This document shows positions 6,581 through 13,016 of a stretch of 13,016 nucleotides of DNA, in pieces; the first letter of the stretch is position 1, and each line of letters opens with the position of its first letter. Location: contig CAJUGZ010000105.1 of assembly GCA_910585855.1 (NCBI GenBank), forward strand, positions 1 through 13,016, in the 5' to 3' direction. The translations under genes and the position numbers were made by a program. Source of the DNA: an uncultured Lachnospiraceae bacterium (GTDB taxonomy: Bacteria; Bacillota_A; Clostridia; Lachnospirales; Lachnospiraceae). A model generated the notes under the pieces. The model did not search any database and was not told the origin of the DNA. It saw nothing but the letters and a program-made list of their open reading frames with translations.

Positions 6581-6936
6581 TCTTTAATAAGTCTTTGGAG
6601 GGAGGACGCCAGATTCGAAAACCATGGACAGCCTGCTGTTCCAATTCTCCAAAAAGTAAGAAGTTCTAAGACTTCTGCCTTTCCATTCCTCCAACCGGAC
6701 AGACCGGAGCGCAATTCGCCTGCATAACAGCCAAAACGAAACGGACATCCCAAACGATTCCACCTGCCACAAAACAATCACGTTCCGATACAGATGCAGG
6801 CTAAACACGCTCCTTTTTTTTCACACACTGCATGGAAGCAGTATGTGAAAAAAATCTTAGATTTTTGAGCAGAAGTCAAGAACTTCTAACTTTTCTCCAA
6901 AGTCACTGCAGACTGTCCATGGTTTTCGAATCTGGC
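6581..6936 (-). repeat. Structured ~330-nt dispersed repeat, copy A (candidate RNA element)
   Basis: Read on the minus strand, copy A starts at 6936 and its core ends at 6608, followed by a conserved tail (CTCCAAA...) to about 6581. The ends (6608-6631 and 6913-6936) are perfect 24-bp reverse complements. The stem continues inward imperfectly (about 6640-6680 against 6868-6905). The centre is a 17-bp hairpin (6815-6831 with 6838-6854) with loop UUCCAU. Next come GGAGCGUGUUUAGCC and, further on, the conserved GGCGAAUUGCGC block (+ strand 6709-6720). It shares this order of parts with copies B and C but has a different terminal-stem sequence. No credible ORF lies inside. It points toward lgt. 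GC is higher than in flanking DNA. The boundaries are by eye. Confidence 0.8.
6815..6854 (-). repeat. Central hairpin of copy A
   Basis: Left arm 6815-6831, loop 6832-6837 and right arm 6838-6854. All 17 pairs form on the minus strand, with one U-G wobble that would be an A-C mismatch on the plus strand. The outer seven pairs are A-U. The loop is UUCCAU on the minus strand. Confidence 0.8.
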
Positions 6937-6976
6937 TGTTTCTTGACCCCGAAACAAAAAAGAATCTCATCCAAAC

Positions 6977-7005
6977 TTGTATACTTCATAAGAATTTTTT
7001 AAAAT
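6977..7005 (+). promoter_or_regulatory. Weak promoter candidate for copy B
   Basis: TTGTAT (6977-6982), a 17-nt spacer and TAAAAT (7000-7005) would start transcription near 7012, about 16 nt before copy B. The -35 is poor. It is the only promoter-like match I see in the gap between the head-to-head copies A and B (6937-7027). Confidence 0.3.
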
Positions 7006-7027
7006 TTCTGCCGTGATCCAACCAACA

Positions 7028-7405
7028 GCAAGAGGCGGTCTGCTCCTTTTCTTTGCCAGCGACTTCGGAGAACGGTTAGAAAGTCTGGCTTCTGTGGAAA
7101 TACCTAGAATTTTTTGCATATCCTGCTTCCATGCAGGGTGTGCAAAAAAAGGGGCGTGTTTAGCCCGGAGAATAGGGAAGCGAATGTTTTATGGATGATA
7201 AAATCTTTCCTTACAATCGTTGTGTTTCGGCTGTGGTGAGGGCGAATTGCGCCCTGGTTCGTCTGGTTGGATGTGTCTAGATACAGAAGCCCTAGACTTT
7301 CTTACCGTTCGGAGCGGAGCAAGCAAAGAAAAGGAGCAGACCGCCTCTTGCGTCCGGTGAAAGCAAAAGCACCCCCTGCAGCATCCTATCTCCAAAAGCC
7401 TGATA
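7028..7405 (+). repeat. Structured ~330-nt dispersed repeat, copy B (candidate RNA element)
   Basis: Plus-strand copy with core 7028-7351 and a conserved tail to about 7405. The ends 7028-7056 and 7323-7351 are perfect 29-bp reverse complements. An inner stem (about 7068-7094 with 7284-7312) is nearly perfect. The central hairpin (7110-7149) has the same UUCCAU loop as copy A, followed by GGGGCGTGTTTAGCCC (7151-7166), which can itself form a small stem. The GGCGAATTGCGCCC block lies at 7241-7254. From 7141 rightward it closely matches the reverse complement of copy C, including an identical 30-base run (7141-7170 versus 12986-13015). It lies head to head with copy A and ends just before the kinase promoter. 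Confidence 0.85.
7110..7149 (+). repeat. Central hairpin of copy B
   Basis: Left arm 7110-7126, loop TTCCAT 7127-7132 and right arm 7133-7149, 17 pairs with two U-G wobbles on the plus strand. Compared with copy A, the fifth pair from the loop is C-G instead of A-U, a compensatory change, and the eighth is U-G instead of C-G. Confidence 0.8.
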
Positions 7406-7425
7406 AAAGAATCCTATAAAAATAG

Positions 7426-7454
7426 TAGAATCTTTATTTTAGCTATGATATAAT
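7426..7454 (+). promoter_or_regulatory. Promoter of the kinase/HD-GYP operon
   Basis: TATAAT at 7449-7454 with an upstream TG (TGATATAAT, extended -10). The -35 region at 7426-7431 (TAGAAT) is weak at 17-nt spacing, so recognition probably relies on the extended -10. Transcription would begin near 7461. Confidence 0.55.
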
Positions 7455-7542
7455 ATAATAAATACTACAGATATAAATTTTTTCCCAATAATAAAAAATT
7501 TTTATGTCATATTATATCAGAAATACAAATCGGAGTCTAAAA

Positions 7543-9399
7543 ATGGAAAGTATAGAAAGCAGCAATCAAAAAGAAAAAAAAGGCTATCTTGTTATAGAAC
7601 AAAATCAAAATCAGAAACCCTATATTCTGTTTACAAACAGAGAAGCCTGTACGATAACAGGTCTTACCCAAGAAGAATTATACTCTGCCAATCCAGAACA
7701 GATTACAAAAAATCTGCATATTACCCGAATCTCCTTTGATGAAAGACACGAGTTATGGATTTTAGATACTATTCATCATTTGCCGTCCCAGTTAGAAGAA
7801 CTAGAACGTGCCAATACCGAACTAAAAGATGCTTTAAAAGAAGCACAAGAAGTCAATCAGGCAAAAAGCAGCTTTTTATCCAATATGTCCCATGATATCC
7901 GCACTCCTATGAATGCTATTATGGGCATGACAACAATAGGTCTTTCCCATATTGATGAAAAGTCACGTGTACAGGACTGTCTTCTTAAAATAAAAACAAC
8001 CTCCACTCATCTTATGAGTCTAGTAAATGATGTACTGGATATGTCACGAATCGACAGTGGTCGTTTGTCTTTAAATGAGGAAGCATTTTCTCTGGCAGAC
8101 CTAATTCATGATATTACTGTTATTGTACGTCCGCAGGCAGCTCAAAAAAATCATAATCTCCAAATAGAAATCGGGCAAATCTACGAAGAAAATCTGCTTG
8201 GTGATCCGCTGCGTCTGCGGCAGATTTTAGTAAATATTATAGGAAACGCTGTAAAATATACCTTAGATAACGGCAATATTTACGTATGCTTTGAACAGCA
8301 CCTTGAGAAAGAATCCAAGCAGCCTATAATCTGGTTTGATTTTTTATGTAAAGACAATGGTATCGGCATGAGTGAAACGTTTTTGAAACGAATTTTCCTG
8401 CCTTTTGAAAGGGTCAATAACAATATTACCAATAAAATCGAAGGAACAGGTTTAGGGATGTCTATTGTAAAAAATTTAGTGGATCGTATGGGTGGTCAAA
8501 TAACCGTAACCAGCCAAGAAGGAGTAGGAAGCTGTTTCTCTGTCCATATCCCGATTTCTGTTTCTGCCGAACCTCATAAAGAACAAAAGCTGCCGTTGGA
8601 ACAGACTGTTCTTTTAGTAGAAAGCCAAGACAGCCGAACAAATCAAATCATCACTTATTTAAAAGAAGGCGGACTGATTCCAGTTCATATTAAAACGGGA
8701 CTAAATGCCGTCACTTGGCTGACTGAGCGGCAATATGAAAACCATATGCCATGTGCTATGCTGCTGGGGCAAAAATTAGAAGATATGCCGGTTTTAGAGC
8801 TGGCATCTCATGTCCGGCAGTTAGCTGGTACAAATTTTCCGATTTTACTTGTATCAGAAGCAGACTGGGCACAAATAGAGTATCGTGCTACTCGAGCCGG
8901 AATTAATGCCTTTGTTCCTTGTCCTCTCTTTAAAAGCCGGCTTTTAGAAACACTCTCTGCTCTGATTTATCGGACACAAGATGAAAAAGAAGATTCCGCA
9001 GACCAATCCATAGACTACAGCAGTTATCATATTCTTTTAGTAGAAGATATGGAACTCAACCAAGAAATTGTTGTAGAAATGTTATCTATTACTGGTGTAA
9101 AAGTAGAAGTCGCTGACAACGGTGTTCATGCAGTAGAAAAATTTGAAGCCTCTCCAGAGGGATATTTTGATTTAATTTTTATGGATATTCAGATGCCGAT
9201 TATGAACGGATATGAAGCAACCCGCCGTATTCGTCAACTTCCCCGTTCCGATGCACAAACTGTCTGGATCGTTGCAATGACGGCTAACGCCTTTGTAGAA
9301 GATATCCGCTTGTCAAGAGAAGCCGGTATGAATGAACATTGTTCGAAACCAATCGATCCAGAACGTCTTCAGGAAATTCTACGAAATCGGCTAAAATAG
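7543..9399 (+). CDS. Soluble hybrid histidine kinase with pseudo-receiver and receiver
   Basis: Domains in the 618-aa form: a PAS-like sensor module (about 15-80), a coiled-coil linker (about 84-112), a HisKA domain with phospho-acceptor His117 (SHDIRTPMNA), a HATPase domain with N-box (Asn235 in GNAVKYT), G1 DNGIGM (271-276), F-box LPFERV and G2 GTGLGMS (301-307). A receiver-like domain follows (about 354-479), then an intact receiver (about 495-618) with the acidic pair E501/D502, phospho-acceptor Asp548 (FMDIQMP), Thr580 and Lys602. The first receiver has lost its aspartate, its acidic pair (ES) and its lysine (CPL for KPI), so it cannot be phosphorylated normally. There is no transmembrane segment, so it senses in the cytosol. 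Start: ATG 7543 has CGGAG (7531-7535) at 7 nt; the ATG at 7504 has no ribosome binding site. First gene of an operon with the HD-GYP gene. Confidence 0.92.
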   Translation: MESIESSNQKEKKGYLVIEQNQNQKPYILFTNREACTITGLTQEELYSANPEQITKNLHITRISFDERHELWILDTIHHLPSQLEELERANTELKDALKEAQEVNQAKSSFLSNMSHDIRTPMNAIMGMTTIGLSHIDEKSRVQDCLLKIKTTSTHLMSLVNDVLDMSRIDSGRLSLNEEAFSLADLIHDITVIVRPQAAQKNHNLQIEIGQIYEENLLGDPLRLRQILVNIIGNAVKYTLDNGNIYVCFEQHLEKESKQPIIWFDFLCKDNGIGMSETFLKRIFLPFERVNNNITNKIEGTGLGMSIVKNLVDRMGGQITVTSQEGVGSCFSVHIPISVSAEPHKEQKLPLEQTVLLVESQDSRTNQIITYLKEGGLIPVHIKTGLNAVTWLTERQYENHMPCAMLLGQKLEDMPVLELASHVRQLAGTNFPILLVSEADWAQIEYRATRAGINAFVPCPLFKSRLLETLSALIYRTQDEKEDSADQSIDYSSYHILLVEDMELNQEIVVEMLSITGVKVEVADNGVHAVEKFEASPEGYFDLIFMDIQMPIMNGYEATRRIRQLPRSDAQTVWIVAMTANAFVEDIRLSREAGMNEHCSKPIDPERLQEILRNRLK

Positions 9400-9432
9400 A
9401 TTAGAAAAGCAAAAAAGAAAGGGTGAAAAGCC

Positions 9433-11286
9433 ATGCATCCCTATCAAGAAGAATATATTGCCAATTTAAGAAAAATCTCTGCACTGACTATATATAGAAA
9501 GCAAAAAAAACAAACCTTTGAAATCTATCTAAAAGAACTGCAAAAAAATCAACAGCAAATTGAACAAATTGTAAAGCGCAATATGGAACTGCTGCGGGAA
9601 AAACTGTTTCCGCTTTTGGATCATATCTTTGATGCCAGCCAAGAGGAACTAAAGGAATTGGAGGAATTTGCTGAAAAACTATTAAACAGCAAAGAAGAAC
9701 TTGATATTGGTCTGTTCTGTCAAATTCATAAAGCATTATTAAGTTTTGCCAGACTAACCAAAAACCGAAATGCTATGATTCGAGAACTATACTGGCAGGG
9801 AATGGGCTGCCACTATCTATGTAAAAAATTAGTAGGATTGGAACTGTCCGAAACCAATCGATACTATTCTCAGATGAGGCTGTACTTTACAGAAGCGGCT
9901 GCCTATCTGAAATACTATGATGAAATTGACGATACCGAAACAAGGGGCTATATTCTTCGCTCTCGGGCAAATATGTCTTTAGGACAATTTCAATCCGCCA
10001 GTGAAAAAATTCATCTGGTGAAACAATCTCAACAAATTTTGCAGGATAAAGAATATCAAAAAAAAGAACCCTCTCTTCCATGGGATCGATATATCTATAT
10101 GAGTCATCAGCAAATGGCAGCCAGTATCTCCCATAACAGAGAAAATACTATGACCTCTCAGGATGTAGCGGATATTATGGAATCTGTCTATATTGTCTAT
10201 CAAAGACAGCTTCAAGAAGCGGCAAACAAACATAAACAATTTCCGATTCATTCCCAATTTTCCTACTATGCGATTGAATACTACTGTGGTCTAGACAATG
10301 TAGACGGACTGCTTACAAAAATGGAAACGTTAATGAATCGGGCAAATCTTGCTGATTTTTCTCCTGAAACGATGTATGGTATTATCTCTTTGCCTGCCTT
10401 TTACTGTCAATATTTAACACAGTACCCTGAACGGATTCCTGAGAGAACCGAATATATTGAAGGGCTTTATCAAAAAATTTTAAACTATATGGAAGTGTTT
10501 CCAGAAACAGCAGAAAATGAATTACTTTTCTTTTATTTAAGGCAGTTATCTTATACTTTTTTAGAAACAGAACACAGTATTTCTTATAAATATTTCGTTC
10601 AGAAGCTGCAGATTCGCTTTGCACCAGAAATTTATATCCACTCTCGAGCAGTAGGAACAGCAGCAGCAGTATTTTGCAAAATTATTTTTGAAGAAGAATC
10701 TACTTTTTTTGATGATATGGAATGGATACAAAAAATCAAAGATCCAAAAGAAAAGCAGACTACTTTGCTGCATTATGCCATGGAATCGGGTCTTTTACAT
10801 GATGTAGGAAAAATTAATTTTATTCATCTATATTCACAAACTGCAAGACAATGGTTTGAAGATGAATATGAAATGGCACATCTGCACACTTTAATCGGAA
10901 AATCTTGTTTAGAAACCAGAGCTTCAACTCTTCATTATGCCGCAATTTCTCATGGACATCATTCTTGGTATGATGGCTCACAGGGATATCCCAACTCCTA
11001 TAAACGACTAGAATGTTCCTATCGGCAAATGGTAGATATTATCGCACTAATAGACTGGATCGATAATGTTACTTATACAACTCAGCTCTATACAGGAGTC
11101 GAAAAAACCTTTGAGCAGGCAGTAGAAGATGTAATTGCTTTAGAAAGACGGCAATTTTCACCTCTTTTAACCACCAGACTTCGAGATAAAAAAGTTGCTA
11201 AACAGATTCAAGATGCCCTGATTGCAGGACGGCAGGATGCTTACCGACAGTTATATCAGGAAAATAACATGAAAAAACAGAATTAA
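9433..11286 (+). CDS. HD-GYP domain protein, putative cyclic-di-GMP phosphodiesterase
   Basis: The C-terminal half (about 395-600) is an HD-GYP domain, a family that hydrolyses cyclic di-GMP or related dinucleotides with a metal centre. Visible are the first metal His403 (YIHS), HD-x-x-K at 456-460 (HDVGK), His485 (HTLIGKSCL), the paired His509/510 with Asp514-Gly515 and the signature GYP at 518-520, and Asp544 in DNVT. The later R-P-Y and F-D-P elements of canonical members are not conserved. The first 390 residues are helical and contain a coiled coil (about 23-60); the rest may be TPR-like but I cannot name it. No receiver or membrane segment is seen. It begins 33 nt after the kinase, with AAAGGG upstream of the ATG, so the two are almost certainly one operon and probably one pathway. 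Substrate is inferred from family. Confidence 0.87.
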   Translation: MHPYQEEYIANLRKISALTIYRKQKKQTFEIYLKELQKNQQQIEQIVKRNMELLREKLFPLLDHIFDASQEELKELEEFAEKLLNSKEELDIGLFCQIHKALLSFARLTKNRNAMIRELYWQGMGCHYLCKKLVGLELSETNRYYSQMRLYFTEAAAYLKYYDEIDDTETRGYILRSRANMSLGQFQSASEKIHLVKQSQQILQDKEYQKKEPSLPWDRYIYMSHQQMAASISHNRENTMTSQDVADIMESVYIVYQRQLQEAANKHKQFPIHSQFSYYAIEYYCGLDNVDGLLTKMETLMNRANLADFSPETMYGIISLPAFYCQYLTQYPERIPERTEYIEGLYQKILNYMEVFPETAENELLFFYLRQLSYTFLETEHSISYKYFVQKLQIRFAPEIYIHSRAVGTAAAVFCKIIFEEESTFFDDMEWIQKIKDPKEKQTTLLHYAMESGLLHDVGKINFIHLYSQTARQWFEDEYEMAHLHTLIGKSCLETRASTLHYAAISHGHHSWYDGSQGYPNSYKRLECSYRQMVDIIALIDWIDNVTYTTQLYTGVEKTFEQAVEDVIALERRQFSPLLTTRLRDKKVAKQIQDALIAGRQDAYRQLYQENNMKKQN

Positions 11287-11304
11287 AAAATAATTGAAAA
11301 TAAA

Positions 11305-11400
11305 AGCAGTCTGCTCAAGTCAATATCCCCGCTGCAAGCAACGGAGCATCAATTTTGCAACGCTGCAAAGCAGCAGGGTATTGATCCTTACGACATTCGT
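11305..11400 (-). repeat. Branched inverted-repeat structure between convergent genes
   Basis: This lies between the HD-GYP stop and the ychF stop. On the minus strand it folds as an outer stem (TCAATA 11320-11325 with TATTGA 11379-11384, extendable by three G-C pairs past a one-base bulge), hairpin 1 (GCUGC-UUU-GCAGC, 11362-11374) and hairpin 2 (CCGUUG-CUUG-CAGCGG, 11329-11344). Hairpin 2 needs a G-U pair and a CUUG tetraloop that exist only on the minus strand, so minus is the likely sense. A short AGCA/TGCT hairpin followed by TTTTATTTT (11300-11315) may end ychF transcription. It looks like a small dispersed repeat or 3' structured RNA; no second copy is in the window. Confidence 0.55.
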
Positions 11401-11444
11401 TGGTTTCTTCTGATGTTCTATTTAAAAAATTTATATCTTTTTTA

Positions 11445-12545
11445 TTATACGTTAAAGCGGAATAAAATAACATCCCCGTCCTGTACAATATAATCCTTTC
11501 CTTCCATTCGAACCATTCCCTTTTCTCTTGCTGCTGCTAAAGAACCTTTACAATCCAATAAGTCCTGATAATTCACAACTTCTGCTTTAATAAAACCTCG
11601 TTCAAAATCGGTATGAATTTTTCCCGCTGCCTTTGGTGCTTTTGTTCCAACCGGAATTGTCCATGCTCTTGTTTCATCTTCTCCCGCTGTAAGATAGCTA
11701 ATAAGCCCAAGCAGATGATAACTTGCTTTAATTAACTTCTCTAGTCCAGATTCTTTTAATCCCAAATCCTCTAGAAACATTAATTTTTCCTCTTCTTCTA
11801 ATTCTGCAATTTCCTGTTCTATTTGCGCACAGATTACAAATACCTCACTCTGATTTGCTGCAGCAAATTCCTTTACAGCTTTTACTCCCTTATTGCCGTT
11901 TCCTTCCTCTGTCAATTCATCTTCTGCCACATTTGCTGCAAAAATAACTGGCTTATTTGTCAATAAATTATAAGAAGAAAACCATAGCTGTTCCTCCTCA
12001 TCCTCTGTTTCAAAAGTAAGTGCCAACTTTCCTGCTTCTAGATGCTCTTTTATTCGTCTTAAAAGTTCATATTCTTTTGCAATCGTCTTGTCCATTTTAG
12101 CAGATTTCGCTGTTTTTGCCATTCGCCGTTCCAAAATTTCCAGATCTGAAAAAATCAACTCCAAATTAATCGTTTCAATATCCCGAAGAGGATCTACACT
12201 TCCATCTACATGTACTACATTAGAATCCTCAAAACACCGTACAACATGAACAATCGCATCTACTTCCCGAATATTGCTTAAAAACTGATTTCCTAATCCT
12301 TCTCCTTTTGAAGCACCTTTTACTAATCCAGCAATATCTACAAATTCAATAACTGCAGGAGTTACTTTTTTAGAATGATAAATTTCTCCCAATTTTTTCA
12401 GCCGTTCATCTGGTACTGTAACAATTCCAATATTTGGATCAATCGTACAAAACGGATAATTTGCCGACTCTGCTCCTGCTTTTGTTAATGAATTAAACAA
12501 TGTGCTCTTTCCAACGTTTGGTAATCCAACAATTCCCAATTTCAT
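11445..12545 (-). CDS. ychF: Redox-regulated/ribosome-associated P-loop ATPase YchF (OLA1 family)
   Basis: YchF is a universally conserved Obg-related nucleotidase that prefers ATP and associates with ribosomes; its cellular role is broad and linked to translation and stress responses. Motifs: G1 GLPNVGKST (7-15), switch region with NYPFCTIDPN (29-38), G3 DIAGLVKGASKGEGLGN (70-86), where the catalytic Gln of classical GTPases is replaced by a hydrophobic residue, the altered G4 NVAEDE and a C-terminal TGS domain (about 283-366) ending DYIVQDGDVILFRFNV. The length of 366 aa is standard. The ATG at 12545 has AGGGATAG upstream. It is a single-gene transcript convergent with the HD-GYP gene. Confidence 0.97.
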   Translation of the reverse strand: MKLGIVGLPNVGKSTLFNSLTKAGAESANYPFCTIDPNIGIVTVPDERLKKLGEIYHSKKVTPAVIEFVDIAGLVKGASKGEGLGNQFLSNIREVDAIVHVVRCFEDSNVVHVDGSVDPLRDIETINLELIFSDLEILERRMAKTAKSAKMDKTIAKEYELLRRIKEHLEAGKLALTFETEDEEEQLWFSSYNLLTNKPVIFAANVAEDELTEEGNGNKGVKAVKEFAAANQSEVFVICAQIEQEIAELEEEEKLMFLEDLGLKESGLEKLIKASYHLLGLISYLTAGEDETRAWTIPVGTKAPKAAGKIHTDFERGFIKAEVVNYQDLLDCKGSLAAAREKGMVRMEGKDYIVQDGDVILFRFNV

Positions 12546-12696
12546 CTTTTTCTATCCCTATTTAGATAACCTTTTTAAGATTTTCTCCCTTTCTCTATAT
12601 TTTTTTATCACCTATTGTACCGTTTTTAAATTAGATTTTGTTTTAATTTTTCAACTCCTTTTATCCATTTTTCTTTATTGTTTCATACGATTTTCT

Positions 12697-12725
12697 ATTA
12701 TATCACATTATTTCTCATTTCGAAA
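12697..12725 (-). promoter_or_regulatory. ychF promoter
   Basis: Minus strand: TATAAT (12697-12702) with TG extension, sharing the 12-mer ATGTGATATAAT with the pfp promoter. The -35 (TTTCGA at 12720-12725, 17-nt spacing) is poor. It would give a leader of about 145 nt (12546-12690), in which I see no riboswitch-like fold or credible ORF. Copy C of the repeat ends about 23 bp upstream. Confidence 0.6.
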
Positions 12726-12748
12726 CAATTAAATTTATCTCCTTTAAT

Positions 12749-13016
12749 TAGGCTTTTGGATGTAGGATGCTGCTGGAAAGGATTTTCTTTCACTGTTCAC
12801 CGGACGCAAGAGGTGGTTTGTTCCTGTCCTTTGCCTGCTCCGCTCCAAACGGTAAGAAAGTCTACGGCTTCTGATTTCGGTACATCCAACCGGACGAACC
12901 GGGGCGCAATTCGCCCTCATAACAGGCGAAACGAAACAGATGTAAGGAAGAATTTTACCAACCATAAAACACCCTCTTCCCTATCCTCCGGGCTAAACAC
13001 GCCCCTTTTTTTGCAT
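12749..13016 (-). repeat. Structured ~330-nt dispersed repeat, copy C (truncated by window end)
   Basis: This is the reverse-complement counterpart of the right-hand two thirds of copy B. It enters the window inside the central hairpin (the A-run and GGGGCGTGTTTAGCCC complement at about 12998-13013). It continues with the GGCGAATTGCGCCCC block (complement of 12901-12915), the inner stem arm (about 12845-12875), the 29-base terminal arm (12806-12834) and the tail GCATCCTACATCCAAAAGCC to about 12751. Differences from copy B include five positions in the terminal arm. The partner arm lies outside the window. It points toward ychF. The short ORF across it is a by-product. Confidence 0.8.

Noticed and set aside
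6553..6808. Two overlapping 74-aa minus-strand ORFs in copy A
   Set aside because: They lie wholly within the structured repeat, have no ribosome binding site and read through paired stems; they are by-products of the repeat's higher GC.
7013..7395. ORFs of 61 aa (plus) and 68 aa (minus) in copy B
   Set aside because: Composition is not protein-like, no ribosome binding site is present, and the frame is not kept in the matching parts of copies A or C.
6581..7405. Group II intron, IS200/IS605 element, integron attC array or CRISPR array
   Set aside because: There is no reverse transcriptase, transposase or guide-like spacer pattern, no domain V motif, and the repeats are long inverted structures and not short regular direct repeats.
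7504..7542. Upstream ATG for the kinase at 7504
   Set aside because: It is preceded only by A/T runs; ATG 7543 has CGGAG at good spacing, and the extra 13 residues add no recognisable domain sequence.
12546..12690. Riboswitch in the 145-nt ychF leader
   Set aside because: The leader is almost pure A/T with no convincing stem; I see no known riboswitch core.
12744..12965. 73-aa minus-strand ORF in copy C
   Set aside because: It crosses the terminal arm, inner stem and conserved blocks of the repeat; no sign of coding selection against copy B.
7028..13016. Composite transposon bounded by copies B and C
   Set aside because: No transposase is encoded between or within the copies, and the enclosed ychF is a universal housekeeping gene.

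Overview
The window looks like a chromosomal segment of a low-GC, Gram-positive, anaerobic Clostridia genome, most likely a Lachnospiraceae gut bacterium. This is inferred from AT-rich coding and intergenic DNA, GGAGG-type ribosome binding sites, a PPi-type phosphofructokinase, MnmM and ArgJ, and a soluble hybrid kinase paired with an HD-GYP protein. Four inferred promoters (pfp, lgt, the kinase, ychF) share an extended -10 of the form TGnTATAAT. No species can be fixed from the sequence alone.

Layout, left to right. The 3' end of a tRNA-Glu(CUC) and its terminator (1-120) are followed by a small accessory pocket on the minus strand: a class II Fic protein (221-961), an unannotated 51-residue basic ORF (1088-1243) and a perfect 24-bp inverted repeat (1326-1408). 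A block of minus-strand housekeeping genes follows: argJ then mnmM (probably one transcript), pfp with its own promoter and terminator, and lgt with a GNAT acetyltransferase 3 nt downstream, driven by a near-consensus promoter at 6422-6450. From 6338 to 7542 there is no gene. This stretch holds two head-to-head copies (A and B) of a roughly 330-nt structured repeat. A plus-strand signalling operon follows: a soluble hybrid histidine kinase with one dead and one intact receiver, then an HD-GYP protein (7543-11286). A branched inverted-repeat structure (about 11305-11400) separates it from the convergent GTPase gene ychF (minus, 11445-12545). A third copy (C) of the 330-nt repeat lies upstream of ychF and runs off the right edge.

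The most notable signal is the repeat family A/B/C. A and B have quite different terminal sequences, yet each pairs perfectly with itself (24 bp in A, 29 bp in B). A central 17-bp hairpin changes by compensatory substitutions around an invariant UUCCAU loop. Wobble pairs in that hairpin fit only one strand. This pattern points to selection on RNA (or single-stranded DNA) structure and not simply to a decayed transposon. All three copies lie upstream of a gene and point toward it. I see no protein gene, transposase or CRISPR array associated with them. The housekeeping genes look complete and ordinary.
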